From Desulfonema magnum (lineage in GTDB: Bacteria > Desulfobacterota > Desulfobacteria > Desulfobacterales > 4be13), in contig NZ_CP061800.1 of NCBI RefSeq assembly GCF_017377395.1, forward strand, positions 3,617,633 through 3,681,632: a stretch of DNA of 64,000 nucleotides. The letters run 5' to 3'. Each line of letters begins with the position of its first letter. Position 1 is the stretch's first letter. Under the pieces are notes generated by a model. The model worked only from the letters and a program-made list of their open reading frames with translations, did not search any database and was not told where the DNA came from. The translations under genes and the position numbers were made by a program. Of the stretch, positions 20,736 through 30,020 are shown in pieces.

Positions 20736-22532
20736 CTATCTGACACCAACATATCGCCCGCCTTTTATCAGGGAAATCAGAGACGCCACGATTTTGTTCA
20801 TATTCTCTGTCTGGATATCCATGGTTTTCGAGGCATCTTCGATACCTTTGGAGTGGTCAACATTTGTCTGGGTCACTAAATTCATCTTTACGACGATTCC
20901 GTACAATTGTTCGATTCCCTGCGCCTGTTCGTCAGAAGCGATGTCAATCTCATGAATCAGGTTTCCGATTTTTTCGGCGCTTAACGCCACTTCGGAAAAC
21001 GCCTCACTCGTTAATGATACCAGCTTTGAGCCATTCTGTATTTTTGTGACGGTATTTTCTATAAGTTCCGAGGTATTTTTTGCAGCATTGGCAGAGCGTA
21101 TCGCCAGATTTCTTACTTCATCCGCGACTACCGCAAATCCTGCACCTGCTTCTCCTGCCCTGGCCGCCTCAACAGCAGCATTCAATGACAGCAGATTGGT
21201 CTGAAATGCGATTTCGTCAATTGTTTTGATGATTTTGGAGATTTCCTCACTTGACTGACTGGTTTCATTCATGTAAGTGGTCAATTCCTTGACAGACATT
21301 TTGGCCTTTTCAACAACATCTTCCACTTCTTTCATGAAATGACTGACCTGATTTGCATAATCCGCATTTTGGCGAGTCATGGTGGATAGCTGATCCAGTG
21401 AAGATGTGCCTTCTTCGATGGTATGCAATTGTTCCGAAGCTCCCTGCGAAAGCTGCTGACTTGCAGATAAGACATTTTCGGACGCAGAAGATACGTTTTC
21501 CGTGCTTTCATTTAAACCGCTGACCACATGGCTGAGAAGATGCGTAATTGAGCGAATCACCCCGATGCTCAAGATCGTGAGAAGCAGGATCGTCATCAAA
21601 ACAGACAACAAACTAAGCTGATGTCCCTTTTCCTGAATAACAGACATGTTTTCTTTGATTTTTTTTGTAGCTTTCTGAATATGATGTTTCAATTCTGTAT
21701 TATTTTTTTCGAGTTCCGCGGTCAATAATTTTACCTGTTTCCATTCTGAATAGACTTGGTTTATCGTATATTGAATGGTTTGTCGTTTTTCGACAATTTT
21801 TTTCCAAATATCTGTATAGCCCGCTTCATTGACGGCAAGAACTATTCCGCTTGTATTATTAAAACTGATTTCCATATTTTTTGACAAGGCGTGATGTTCT
21901 TTTTCGAATTTATCCCTGTCGGAAAACATGAACAGTTCATTGAGGTTCAACAGAGAAGAAGCGGAATAACTCATAATTTCCTTTAGCCCGCTTCGCAATC
22001 CCACTTTTTTTTTCGGCAGATCAATTCCTTGTATAATTGTAAGCTCTGTTTCTTCCTTAATAATTTTTTCAATCGCTTTTTTCAGGTAATCATCGCTTTC
22101 ATTGAAATGAAATACCAAACTGGCCCTGTTTTTTGACAGGCCGAGGACGACTTCAGCGACCTTTTCAAACAGATCGCGGTGGCTCTTTGCCGAGTCCCTG
22201 ATGTTAATAAATTCCTGACCTCCTATGCTGATCTCAAGCTGTTCCGTGTTTTTTAAAATTTCATCAATCCTTTTGGATTGTTCCAATATATGTTTTAATA
22301 TATTTTCACTTGGCTGAGTTATATATTTGGTTTCGAGCAGCATCCGTTCCGTTATATACCAAGCGATCTCACTTCCATACTGACTCAGTTGAACTGCCTT
22401 ATTTCCTTGAATATTAATATACAGGTCTATGCCTTTCACTAAACACAAAGCCAGCAGTCCTAATACGGGCAACAGGGTAATTTTGATTCCGATACTATAG
22501 CGATTTCCAATTATATTTATATGTTGCTTCAT
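20736..22532 (-). CDS. Methyl-accepting chemotaxis protein
   Basis: A 598-residue chemoreceptor. A first transmembrane helix (about 17-36) is followed by a helical periplasmic domain of about 270 residues with no recognised ligand fold, a second helix (about 305-325) and the cytoplasmic signalling domain. The hairpin tip is canonical: [22 protein letters not shown] near residue 440, then [20 protein letters not shown] domain is not obvious. There is no C-terminal CheR-docking pentapeptide. The start has GGGGAGG two bases before an overlapping ATGAATG. No che genes are nearby, so the receptor must join a remote array. A frameshifted Cache gene lies directly upstream on the same strand. Confidence 0.92.
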   Translation of the reverse strand: MKQHINIIGNRYSIGIKITLLPVLGLLALCLVKGIDLYINIQGNKAVQLSQYGSEIAWYITERMLLETKYITQPSENILKHILEQSKRIDEILKNTEQLEISIGGQEFINIRDSAKSHRDLFEKVAEVVLGLSKNRASLVFHFNESDDYLKKAIEKIIKEETELTIIQGIDLPKKKVGLRSGLKEIMSYSASSLLNLNELFMFSDRDKFEKEHHALSKNMEISFNNTSGIVLAVNEAGYTDIWKKIVEKRQTIQYTINQVYSEWKQVKLLTAELEKNNTELKHHIQKATKKIKENMSVIQEKGHQLSLLSVLMTILLLTILSIGVIRSITHLLSHVVSGLNESTENVSSASENVLSASQQLSQGASEQLHTIEEGTSSLDQLSTMTRQNADYANQVSHFMKEVEDVVEKAKMSVKELTTYMNETSQSSEEISKIIKTIDEIAFQTNLLSLNAAVEAARAGEAGAGFAVVADEVRNLAIRSANAAKNTSELIENTVTKIQNGSKLVSLTSEAFSEVALSAEKIGNLIHEIDIASDEQAQGIEQLYGIVVKMNLVTQTNVDHSKGIEDASKTMDIQTENMNKIVASLISLIKGGRYVGVR

Positions 22533-22625
22533 TCATGACCTCCCCATATGATCACCCTGCCAACAGATAACGGGAAACAGTATCCGTGTCATTTACAGAT
22601 GCTCGGATTCGGTAAAACATACTGT

Positions 22626-22793
22626 CACCTAAATTGAGCGATTCTTTGGCCTGAATATGATTCCCGGCTTATAGTATCAGGGCTTCGGCGGTTTCCGGGT
22701 TTTCACCCGTTGGGTGAAAAGTGTAAAATACACAAAGCCCTGGTTGCCAGACTTTCAGCCAGTTTTTCTGAAAAGAATCGCTCAATTTAGGTG
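22626..22793. repeat. 168-bp inverted-repeat element at the Cache gene 3' end
   Basis: Perfect 22-bp terminal inverted repeats (starting CACCTAAATTGAGCGATT) enclose a region with a strong internal TTTTCACCC/GGGTGAAAA hairpin. One end directly abuts the TGA stop of the Cache pseudogene. No target duplication is visible, so it could be a MITE or a long transcribed hairpin between the two minus-strand genes. Confidence 0.7.
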
Positions 22794-23305
22794 TCAATCA
22801 CTTTTTTTTATTGCAGCTTCGACTTCTTTTAACGTCATATCATAAACCCCTACTCCGACGAAAAGTTCATGGTTCGGAACTTTCATAATATAGCTTATTT
22901 TTAAGGAAAGTTCTCCGCTTCCCGGTTTGGGCCACCAGTACTGAGACCATCCCATTCCCTTTTCTCTGGCAATTCTCACAAAATCACATGCCAGACATTT
23001 TCCGTATTTGTCTTTGATATTCATCATATTTTTACCCACGAGTTCCGGTCTCAGGTGCTGTACTATCGTTCCATCCATATTGTAAGTGAAGACATACAGC
23101 TCCCCGTCAACATACTCGCTTTTCGGATCGCTCAGTAACGGGAATGCCCCACATCCCGTCCTTCTTTCTCAATCAGTTTGACGGATTTCCTGGCCAATTC
23201 CATGACGCGTTGAGGAGTGACCGGTTCAGCAAATGCGCATATGATGAATAATTGGAAACTGATACACACTCCCAGTATAATCTTTCCCATTGTTTTTTGG
23301 TTCAT
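22794..23305 (-). pseudogene. Cache-domain periplasmic sensor protein, frameshifted
   Basis: Intact start: TGAGGAGG, then ATG, a signal peptide (MNQKTMGKIILGVCISFQL) and VTPQRVMELARKSVKLIEKEGRDVG, which is the usual beginning of single-Cache (sCache_2) proteins. After GRDVG, near 23147 at a G4 tract, the frame is lost and meets TGA. The rest of the domain (AFPLLSDPKSEYVDGELYVF, VGKNMMNIKDKYGK, KVPNHELFVGVGVYD) continues in another frame to the stop. A one-base indel therefore breaks one gene of about 170 codons. Sequencing error in the G-run cannot be excluded. Such proteins bind small ligands and feed chemoreceptors. The neighbouring MCP may be its partner. Confidence 0.75.
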
Positions 23306-23933
23306 TTTCTTACCTCCTCATTCAGTTTATGTTATTTGTTTACCAAACTCATGCCAGATGTTGATGTATGGTCAGATCGAAAAGTTTGAAAATTCGCTTC
23401 TGAGGACCCTGTATGAACACCTGATTAAAAAAGGTGCCTTATGTCCAATAAGTTCCAGCAGTTCTCTGACGGTTCTGACGACCTGAATTCTTTTTAGCAT
23501 GAGACATGCCTGTGTGATATTTTTTATTATGATAACAAATCATTTTATACCATTATAATTTAAGGTCAAGAAATTTTAATAGGTTATATGAATTTAATGG
23601 TAGTGAAACCGTGTTTTGGAACAAAGTTCACCGTTCCATAACTCAGAACAGAATATCTGCAAGGCCGATTTTTCCGCTGTTCCTTCCCGTTTTGTTTGTC
23701 ATCACCGAATATTAACACTTTACAATTTGTAAAAAAAACCGACAAGTGTTCAGTCATATTTTTTTTAAAATATCTCATGCGTTCAGAATAATTGACAATC
23801 ATATCGGACAGCTAATTATTGATCAATGATTACGGTCTGTTCTGGCATATCAATTGCAATAATTAAAGATTAAAAAAATCTTGATTTCTTCTGTGCAGGA
23901 CAGGAGAATTCAGCAAATTTATTAACAAATTGG
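23306..23933. other. AT-rich intergenic stretch without recognised genes
   Basis: No ORF here has a credible start and composition. The DNA becomes very AT-rich toward the mobile element that follows and holds a reverse copy of the TAACCTATTAAAATTT string near 23.57 kb. Confidence 0.45.
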
Positions 23934-24060
23934 GCATACTACCGGACAAAAAATTATAACCTATTGAAATTATTAAATTGGGTATAAATGTTCGATTCGT
24001 TTAACTATCTGATTTTGAATAATTTAACAAAGATTACGAATTTTTCGTCCGGTAGTATGC
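23934..24060. mobile_element. 127-bp MITE with 7-bp target duplication
   Basis: Terminal inverted repeats of 22 bases match at 21 positions (outer ends GCATACTACCGGAC and GTCCGGTAGTATGC). The direct repeat AAATTGG flanks both ends exactly (23927-23933 and 24061-24067), the signature of transposition. The interior holds TAACCTATTGAAATTATT and no ORF. It sits 30 bp upstream of the ribosome binding site of the binding-protein gene and so must form part of its leader or promoter. Confidence 0.82.
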
Positions 24061-24105
24061 AAATTGGGAATGACTCAGACCATTTTGAAAAAAGGAGGCC
24101 CCTTT

Positions 24106-24906
24106 ATGAAAAAATCGTCCATTGTAATAATACTGTTTGTCGCGACTATGTTTTCCTGGGCAATGATACCTGATTCGGTGGGAAATGCCGGGGAAATCCT
24201 GAAATATAGCTGTTCCGCGCAGATTCGTGAAGCCTTCGGACAGGAGAGCCTGGATGCGTTTGCCAAGGAAACCGGAACCGAGGTCGAAGTCTATGTCTCT
24301 TCCTCTGGTTCTGCTGTGTATCGTCTGATGAACGGCTTCAGCGATATCGCAAGCACCACAAGAGGCCTGTATTATCGTCAGAGAGAAAGCGGATACGTGG
24401 AAACGCCTTTCTGCAGAGACCCTCTTGCTATTATCACCAATGTATCCTGTCCTGTCAAAAATATTTCCGAACAACAGCTTCGGGATATTTTCAGCGGAAC
24501 AATTACGAACTGGAAAGAACTGGGCGGACCGAATCAGCCTGTTGTTGTTTTTATTCCGGGAAAAAACACAGCAGCATATAAAAATTTCGAACGTCAGGCC
24601 ATGAAACATGAGGAAATAAAATATGATTACATGACATTCCAATCTACAATGGTCATTGAAGGCGTTAAAAATTTTCCATGGTCAATCTCTTTTATATCCC
24701 TCGGGGCACAGACAACAATGGGAACAACCAAAACATTAAAAGTAAACAATATTGATCCCACAGATAAAGATTATCCTTATTATCAGATATTTTCTTTTGT
24801 CACAAAAGGAAAACCCGTGGGTGATGCAAAAAAATTCATTGATTTTGCATTATCAGATAAAGGAATAAAACTTATGAAGAAGAAAGGTATGTTACCTGTA
24901 AAATAA
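24106..24906 (+). CDS. PstS-like phosphate-type substrate-binding protein
   Basis: A 266-residue periplasmic binding protein of the PBP-like family related to PstS. A signal peptide (hydrophobic core IVIILFVATMFSWAM) is cleaved near VGNAG. Conserved features are SSSGSAVYRLMNGFSDIA, the FCRDPLAIITN hinge, LRDIFSGTITNWKELGG, and a C-terminal ALSDKGIKLMKKKG helix. A perfect AAAGGAGG sets the start, excluding an upstream ATG that lies in the MITE flank. No pstCAB genes are adjacent, so it may deliver a signal rather than feed a transporter, or serve a remote ABC system. A hairpin terminator follows. The ligand could be phosphate or another oxyanion. Confidence 0.82.
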   Translation: MKKSSIVIILFVATMFSWAMIPDSVGNAGEILKYSCSAQIREAFGQESLDAFAKETGTEVEVYVSSSGSAVYRLMNGFSDIASTTRGLYYRQRESGYVETPFCRDPLAIITNVSCPVKNISEQQLRDIFSGTITNWKELGGPNQPVVVFIPGKNTAAYKNFERQAMKHEEIKYDYMTFQSTMVIEGVKNFPWSISFISLGAQTTMGTTKTLKVNNIDPTDKDYPYYQIFSFVTKGKPVGDAKKFIDFALSDKGIKLMKKKGMLPVK

Positions 24907-24913
24907 ACAGACC

Positions 24914-24985
24914 CGAGTCATTCCTGCTAATTCATGGGACTGCCTGATGTCCGGGCAGTCGCATGACTCGATGATCAAATTTTTT
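24914..24985 (+). terminator. Nested hairpin terminator after the binding-protein gene
   Basis: Outer stem CGAGTCAT/ATGACTCG encloses inner stem GACTGCC/GGGCAGTC, followed within 15 bases by a T-run (AAATTTTTT). It is placed eight bases behind the stop codon. Confidence 0.6.
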
Positions 24986-25013
24986 GACCCGATTCGAACA
25001 AAAAAACGGGCGG

Positions 25014-25181
25014 GTCCCACTTTTTATATAAAGCCTCTGCCTGTCCTCAGTCCTGATAAGGCTGCTGCTGAAGCTTATCATTCTGAATATATTTATAAAA
25101 ATCGTTTTTTTCCAATATCCGCGAAGTCCGGATGTCTGACAGACAGACGTATGATATCCGTTTTCATATAAAAGGTGGGAC
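25014..25181. repeat. Inverted-repeat element GTCCCACTTTTTATAT
   Basis: Arms of about 19 bases (GTCCCACTTTTTATATAAA against GTCCCACCTTTTATATGAA) enclose about 130 bp without coding capacity. It is MITE-like. No clear target duplication. Confidence 0.5.
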
Positions 25182-25322
25182 ACACCCGAAAAATTTGGTG
25201 TCCTCCAAGATGTGTTCACAATAAAAAAAATACGCCTGATTCCTGCTTGATCAATACTTTTCCCTGTGTTACTAAATTCGCTGATTTTCATGGCGACCGG
25301 ACAGAATTTTTCCAATATTAAA

Positions 25323-25458
25323 CAATACTTCGGACAGTTTTTGAAAATCAGGAATGACAAAATTTTAACTTATTGAAATTAAAAGACTTTAATCCTTGAT
25401 ATAAAAAAACGTCAGCCCTAATAAAAACAGTAAGTTACAAAAACTGTCCGAAGTATTG
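25323..25458. mobile_element. 136-bp inverted-repeat element related to the 23.9-kb MITE
   Basis: Perfect 21-bp terminal inverted repeats (outer end CAATACTTCGGACAGTTTTT). The ends share ATACT-CGGACA with the MITE at 23.9 kb, and the interiors share TAAC(C/T)TATTGAAATT. The flanks repeat ATTAAA on both sides, a possible short target duplication in low-complexity DNA. It lies 35 bp upstream of the kinase gene. A one-ended piece of the same sequence (TTCGGACAGTTTTTGAAAAT) occurs near 4655. Confidence 0.7.
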
Positions 25459-25492
25459 ATTAAAAAAACAAAAAAAATTATATTGAGGTAAA

Positions 25493-26998
25493 ATGTGGAA
25501 TCAAATTAATCTGCGTATCCGAATTTATATTATTTTGGCTGCCCTGGCTTTTATCACGCTGATGGGAGGGGTGGTCACGGTGTGGTACACCTACCGAATG
25601 GAATCGCTGCTGACCGCCATAATTGATGAAGATGTGGCGGGTTTCCAGAGGGCAGAAGCATTGGAAACAGCTTTGATAAACCAGAAGGGATTTGTGTCTT
25701 ATTATTTTTTGGACAGCGATCCGGATTGGCTCAGGCAGTTGGGAGAATATCGTCAGATATTCAGAAACCGGCTTAACAAAGCCCGCTCGCTTGTGAACAG
25801 TCATCAGCAAAAAGAAGCCGTCAGACAGATCGAATCCGTATATCTGCTTTATGTCACTGCCAAAGACCGGGTCATCGGACATTACAAAGCCGGAGAACAG
25901 GAGGCAGGCACCAGACTTCATCAGAAAGTGAGAGAGCATTTTTCCAGACTTTTCGATCTCTGTGAGGCATACAAAAATATTCATAAAAGACAAATCATTC
26001 AGACAAAGGCAGAAAACCAGATTCAGGCCAGAAAACTCAGGTTCATCGCAGGGGTCAGCATGCTGACTGTTTTTTCTCTGGGAGTGCTTCTCGCCTTTAT
26101 CCTTATAAACCATATACTGGGGCCGGTTCGCGAACTGACACTGGAGGCGGACAGCAGGAAGGATGCTGTTCCTCAGTCTGAGGATGAGATCAAAGCCCTC
26201 AGCCGAAGTGTGCGGGGGCTGATTGAAGATGTTGATTATACACAGTCCGAGCTTGAAAAAAGCCGTGAACATCTTTTACAGGCCGAGAAAATGGCCATGG
26301 TGGGAAAACTGGCCGCGGGCATGGCTCACAGCATCCGGAACCCTTTCACATCAGTGCAAATGCGCTTGTTTTCTTTAAGCCGGTCCCTTGAACTGACCGA
26401 TGCCCAGAAAGAGGATTTTGATGTTATTTCACAGGAAATTCGCCATATTGACAACATTGTTCAGAATTTTCTTGAATTCTCGCGCCCTCCCAGGCTTAAA
26501 ATACAGCAAATCAGTCCCTCCGTGGTTGTGGATATGGCGATTCAGTTGTTGGAATATCGCCTGAAATCGTATGATGTGAATGTAAAAATTATTCGTAAGC
26601 GTCCGCTTCCGGAGATTCAGGCTGACCCGGAACAGCTCAAGGAGGTTGTCGCCAACCTTGTTGTGAATGCCTGTGAGTCCATGGAAAAAAGAGGGACAAT
26701 TGTAATCCATGAAGAAGAGGCATTTGTGCAGCCGCTGAACCGGGTGGCGGTTATCCGTCTGAGCGATGACGGCCCCGGAATTCTGAAAAGCATACAGGAA
26801 AAAATTTTTCAGCCTTTTTTCACCACCAAAGAGGAAGGCACCGGCCTGGGGCTGAGTATTGCCTCCCGCATTATCGAGGAACACCGGGGCTGGCTGGATG
26901 TCAGTTCAGAAGAAGGTGAAGGCACCACATTCATTATTACGCTTCCGATTCCGATGAGTGACGATATCCATGTCCCACCGGCCTCAGTGCCAAAGTAA
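25493..26998 (+). CDS. Sensor histidine kinase (NtrB/AtoS-type)
   Basis: A 501-residue inner-membrane kinase. One helix (about 10-30), a helical periplasmic sensor of about 150 residues and a second helix (about 183-205) lead into a HAMP-like region, a coiled coil and the kinase core. The H-box reads GMAHSIRNPFTS (His near 279), with serine where most HisKA domains have glutamate next to the histidine. N-box VANLVVNACES, DDGPGI, and [18 protein letters not shown] complete the ATPase domain. GAGG precedes the ATG. No response regulator is adjacent, so it is an orphan kinase. The gene sits directly downstream of a MITE-like element. Confidence 0.9.
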   Translation: MWNQINLRIRIYIILAALAFITLMGGVVTVWYTYRMESLLTAIIDEDVAGFQRAEALETALINQKGFVSYYFLDSDPDWLRQLGEYRQIFRNRLNKARSLVNSHQQKEAVRQIESVYLLYVTAKDRVIGHYKAGEQEAGTRLHQKVREHFSRLFDLCEAYKNIHKRQIIQTKAENQIQARKLRFIAGVSMLTVFSLGVLLAFILINHILGPVRELTLEADSRKDAVPQSEDEIKALSRSVRGLIEDVDYTQSELEKSREHLLQAEKMAMVGKLAAGMAHSIRNPFTSVQMRLFSLSRSLELTDAQKEDFDVISQEIRHIDNIVQNFLEFSRPPRLKIQQISPSVVVDMAIQLLEYRLKSYDVNVKIIRKRPLPEIQADPEQLKEVVANLVVNACESMEKRGTIVIHEEEAFVQPLNRVAVIRLSDDGPGILKSIQEKIFQPFFTTKEEGTGLGLSIASRIIEEHRGWLDVSSEEGEGTTFIITLPIPMSDDIHVPPASVPK

Positions 26999-27044
26999 GT
27001 ATCAAACCATAAATTTTCTGATACTCGGTAATCAAATTTTTTTT

Positions 27045-27182
27045 GTCATACCTGCGAAAGCAGGAATCCACTGTTTCCGCAGGTATGGCATCTGCCAAAA
27101 ACGGACTCCTGCTTTCGCAGGCTGAGGCGTGATCTCAGATTTATTTCGGCGAACTCAGTCGGGTCGTCGGACGGAATGACAG
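27045..27182. repeat. REP-like GTCATACCTGCGAAAGCAGG element, decayed
   Basis: Same family as the palindromes at 11 and 12.8 kb, with an interior insertion and a mutated right end. It lies just behind the kinase gene. Confidence 0.7.
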
Positions 27183-27219
27183 GCAGTCCGGCCGGATTGG
27201 ATAAAAAAGTTTATTAAGT

Positions 27220-27452
27220 ACCTCATCAAATATTTTGTGCCATTTTTATTGAAGCTGATATTTGTTAATTCAACATTTCACATTATAATTTGGATACAAA
27301 ACTTTTGCAGAGGTACTTATTGAGTGATATCTGTCCGGAAAAGAAACCCGGCTTTTTTTACCGGAACGATCCGCCGCCTGTGACGGAAAAAGCCGGGTTT
27401 CTCCGCTGCTCATAGAAAAAAAGTATAAAAAACTTTTGATCGGGTACTTATA
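27220..27452. mobile_element. Two abutting AAGTACC-type elements
   Basis: The first (to about 27320) has ends AAGTACCTCATCAAA and, complemented, AAGTACCTCTGCAAAAG and lacks the central palindrome. The second carries the AGAAACCCGGCTTTTT palindrome and ends GGGTACTTAT next to the chemoreceptor stop codon. Confidence 0.65.
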
Positions 27453-29414
27453 TTAAAAATCATCAAAATCCTCATCATCCAAAGGGATGAGAGCGTCAGG
27501 CCGAACCTGTTCTCTTTTATCCATAAAATTATTGTTTTCAAGCTGTGGTGAAACTTTTTCAGGGACAGACGCTGTTTTTTTATTTGGCTCCTGCTCCGAA
27601 GGTTTATATCCCCTTTTTGCATAACTCTGTCGGCGTTTGCCTGCCATGACAGCCAACTCTTCAACAAATTCATTCATTTGTTCTGCCCGGGCATTCATTT
27701 CCTCAGATGTGCCTGCCAGCTCCTCTCCTTTGGATGCATTTCCCTGAACAACTTTATCCATTTTGATCACTGCCTGACTGACCTGACCAATTCCATGTGC
27801 CTGCTGGTTCGAACTCACAGCAACTCCTCCCACCAGTTTGCTGACTTTATGAGAATTCGCTTCCACGCTGGCGAAAGTCTGATTTACCATTGAAACAAAT
27901 TCCGAGCCGTCCTGCACCTTGCTGATGGTACTCTTGATAATCATGGCAGTATTTTTTGATGCCTCGGCCGACTGCATGGCAAGATTTCTCACTTCATCGG
28001 CCACCACGGCAAATCCTGCTCCGGCTTCTCCTGCTCTGGCTGCTTCCACTGCGGCATTCAGTGCAAGGAGATTGGTTCGAAAAGCAATTTCATCAATGGT
28101 TTTTATAATTTTCCGAATTTCCTCACTTGCCTCGGAAATTTCATTCATGGATTCAATGAGCTGTGACACTGAAAGGTTTGCTGCTCTGACACCTTTCAGC
28201 GATCCTTTCACAATCTGGTCCGCATAGGTGGTATTGTCCGCATTTTTTTGGATCGAGGCATCTATCTCCTCAAGAGAGGCAGATGTTTCCTCCAAAGATG
28301 TGGCCTGATCCGAAGTGCCGGCCGCGAGCTGATGGCTGGTGGACAGTACCTGAGAAGACGCGGCCATAATTCCTCTGGAAGTATCCTGAAGACCTTTGAT
28401 AACACGATCCAGCGACTGAGTAACAGACCGGCTCAGGAAAAATACAAGGATGGTGACGGTCAGCGTCATAAAGGATGTTATCAGAAGTACCGCGGTGACT
28501 CCTTCGGAAATTTCTTTTTTTAAAGTTTCGGTTCCTTCCTGACCCATTTTTGTGACATTTTGGACGAGTTTTTTCATCATACCCAGCAGAACCTCTGTTT
28601 GCGCTTCCATATCATCCAGACTCACCCGGAGGATTCCGGCAACTGTATGAAACTGCAAAACAGTATCCGTATATTTCCGGACATCATGTCTGAGAAGCTC
28701 CCCGTACTTGGCAATATCCGGATCAGATGCACTGAGGGTTCGGAGTCTCAGCCGGAGATCGTTCAGCAATGTCAGCATGGGATGCCCCTCTTTTTTCACC
28801 GGTGCTTCAAAATATTTCAGCCCCAGCCTGTTAAATCGGATGGTGAGTCGGGGAAGCGTTTCACGATATCCGGAGACCATGAAAGTCAGCTGTTCTATAA
28901 CCGACGAATCCCTACCTTCCATTGTCAGACTAAGTATTTTTTGAGAAATGACTTCTCCCAGTTGGCTCAACCTGGTATCAATTTGCTGATTAAGCGCATC
29001 CATTTCCCGATAGGTAAGGTTCACCGTCTCGCACTGTTTAATAACCTCCTCAATCTTTTGTCTGAATTTGCCCAGCAATTCTTTTAACTGCATATTCGTA
29101 GTTTTTTCCATGAGAGCGCTTATCCGACGGATAAGATTTTCACCCTCAGTTTTTAAAAAATCTTCTCTTCCGAAAAATGTGCTGACTAGCAGATCCGAGT
29201 CCGCGGCCACTCGTGCAAGTTCTCTCCCGACCTGGGAATTTTCGGAGATGTGATCCAGCTGCACTTTGAATATTCTTGTCATTTCATCTTCGATATATTG
29301 AAATGACAACACAACAGAAATGGTCATCAAAATAAAAACAATACACACCAGCAAATTAATGAAAAAAAGTTTTCTAGGAATACTTCTATGAAAAAAAAAG
29401 GCTGACTTATTCAT
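27453..29414 (-). CDS. Methyl-accepting chemotaxis protein
   Basis: A 653-residue chemoreceptor. The first transmembrane helix (about 17-40) is followed by a periplasmic helical domain of about 270 residues with four-helix-bundle character, then a second helix (about 310-335) and a cytoplasmic hairpin with [22 protein letters not shown] near residue 440. A long tail after the signalling domain ends [12 protein letters not shown], an acidic C-terminus that could dock an adaptation enzyme. It differs from the chemoreceptor at 20.7 kb in the sensor part but shares the signalling core. The upstream region lacks other chemotaxis genes. Confidence 0.92.
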   Translation of the reverse strand: MNKSAFFFHRSIPRKLFFINLLVCIVFILMTISVVLSFQYIEDEMTRIFKVQLDHISENSQVGRELARVAADSDLLVSTFFGREDFLKTEGENLIRRISALMEKTTNMQLKELLGKFRQKIEEVIKQCETVNLTYREMDALNQQIDTRLSQLGEVISQKILSLTMEGRDSSVIEQLTFMVSGYRETLPRLTIRFNRLGLKYFEAPVKKEGHPMLTLLNDLRLRLRTLSASDPDIAKYGELLRHDVRKYTDTVLQFHTVAGILRVSLDDMEAQTEVLLGMMKKLVQNVTKMGQEGTETLKKEISEGVTAVLLITSFMTLTVTILVFFLSRSVTQSLDRVIKGLQDTSRGIMAASSQVLSTSHQLAAGTSDQATSLEETSASLEEIDASIQKNADNTTYADQIVKGSLKGVRAANLSVSQLIESMNEISEASEEIRKIIKTIDEIAFRTNLLALNAAVEAARAGEAGAGFAVVADEVRNLAMQSAEASKNTAMIIKSTISKVQDGSEFVSMVNQTFASVEANSHKVSKLVGGVAVSSNQQAHGIGQVSQAVIKMDKVVQGNASKGEELAGTSEEMNARAEQMNEFVEELAVMAGKRRQSYAKRGYKPSEQEPNKKTASVPEKVSPQLENNNFMDKREQVRPDALIPLDDEDFDDF

Positions 29415-29647
29415 TTTTTTCTCCGTTTTTGGTATGACTAATCATCTGTTTTTTTCTGACAGCTTCAAATGATGAACATATCGGAATCACTTAATTTTCT
29501 GCATAAATTTCAGGTGATCAGCACCATAACACAATACTATTTTTTTTAACACAAGATTCTTGTTTTTGTCGGAAACAATGTCCGAATAAATTTTTGTCCC
29601 AAGCGCTGCGAGGTTTGGGAAACCTCATAGCTGGTATGTCTGATTTA

Positions 29648-29793
29648 AATACCTAACCATAAGTTTTTGATATCTGCCCGGGGAGGAAACCCGGCTTTTT
29701 TCCGGAATGATTCGCTGACCCTGAAGGAAAAGCCCGGGTTTCTCCGCGGTTCGCAGAAAAAAATGTATAAAAAACTTTTGATCGGGTACTTAT
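29648..29793. mobile_element. AAGTACC element with AAACCCGGCTTTTT palindrome
   Basis: Well-preserved copy, with left end TACCTAACCATAAGTTTTTG, central hairpin and right end AAAACTTTTGATCGGGTACT. Non-coding. Confidence 0.75.
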
Positions 29794-29819
29794 ATCTGAA
29801 AATTTATGTCCGGTCACTT

Positions 29820-29958
29820 AGGGAACTCGGAATAAATAACATACCCGATACAAAAACGTAGGGTGGGTGGAGCGAAGCGCAACCCACCGCACAAGGTGGG
29901 TTGCGCTTCGCTCCACCCACCCTACATTTTCGGGTATTTTATTTTTGGGGAAATCCCT
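29820..29958. mobile_element. Nested palindrome inside AGGGAACTC element, 16-bp flanking repeats
   Basis: The outer element (AGGGAACTCGG...GGGGAAATCCCT) contains an inner palindrome GTAGGGTGGGTGGAGCGAAG...CTTCGCTCCACCCACCCTAC. Both sides are flanked by TTATGNCCGGTCACTT (15 of 16 bases alike, 29804-29819 and 29958-29973), suggesting a long target duplication or insertion into a pre-existing repeat. Confidence 0.7.
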
Positions 29959-30020
29959 TATGACCGGTCACTTCCTTGGCAAACTGTAAGTTTGGCACGC
30001 CTTGTTCTTGGTGATGTTCG

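Noticed and set aside
18969..20955. Three overlapping long + strand ORFs of 552-653 codons
   Set aside because: They lie entirely in the tandem array, are permutations of the same peptides in every frame and have no ribosome binding site. Treated as non-coding repeat.
23217..23486. 89-codon + strand ORF
   Set aside because: Its first part is antisense to the Cache pseudogene. No ribosome site and no domain.
24907..25492. Riboswitch-like structure upstream of the orphan kinase
   Set aside because: The pairing is explained by two MITE-like inverted-repeat elements and a terminator. No known riboswitch motif is present.
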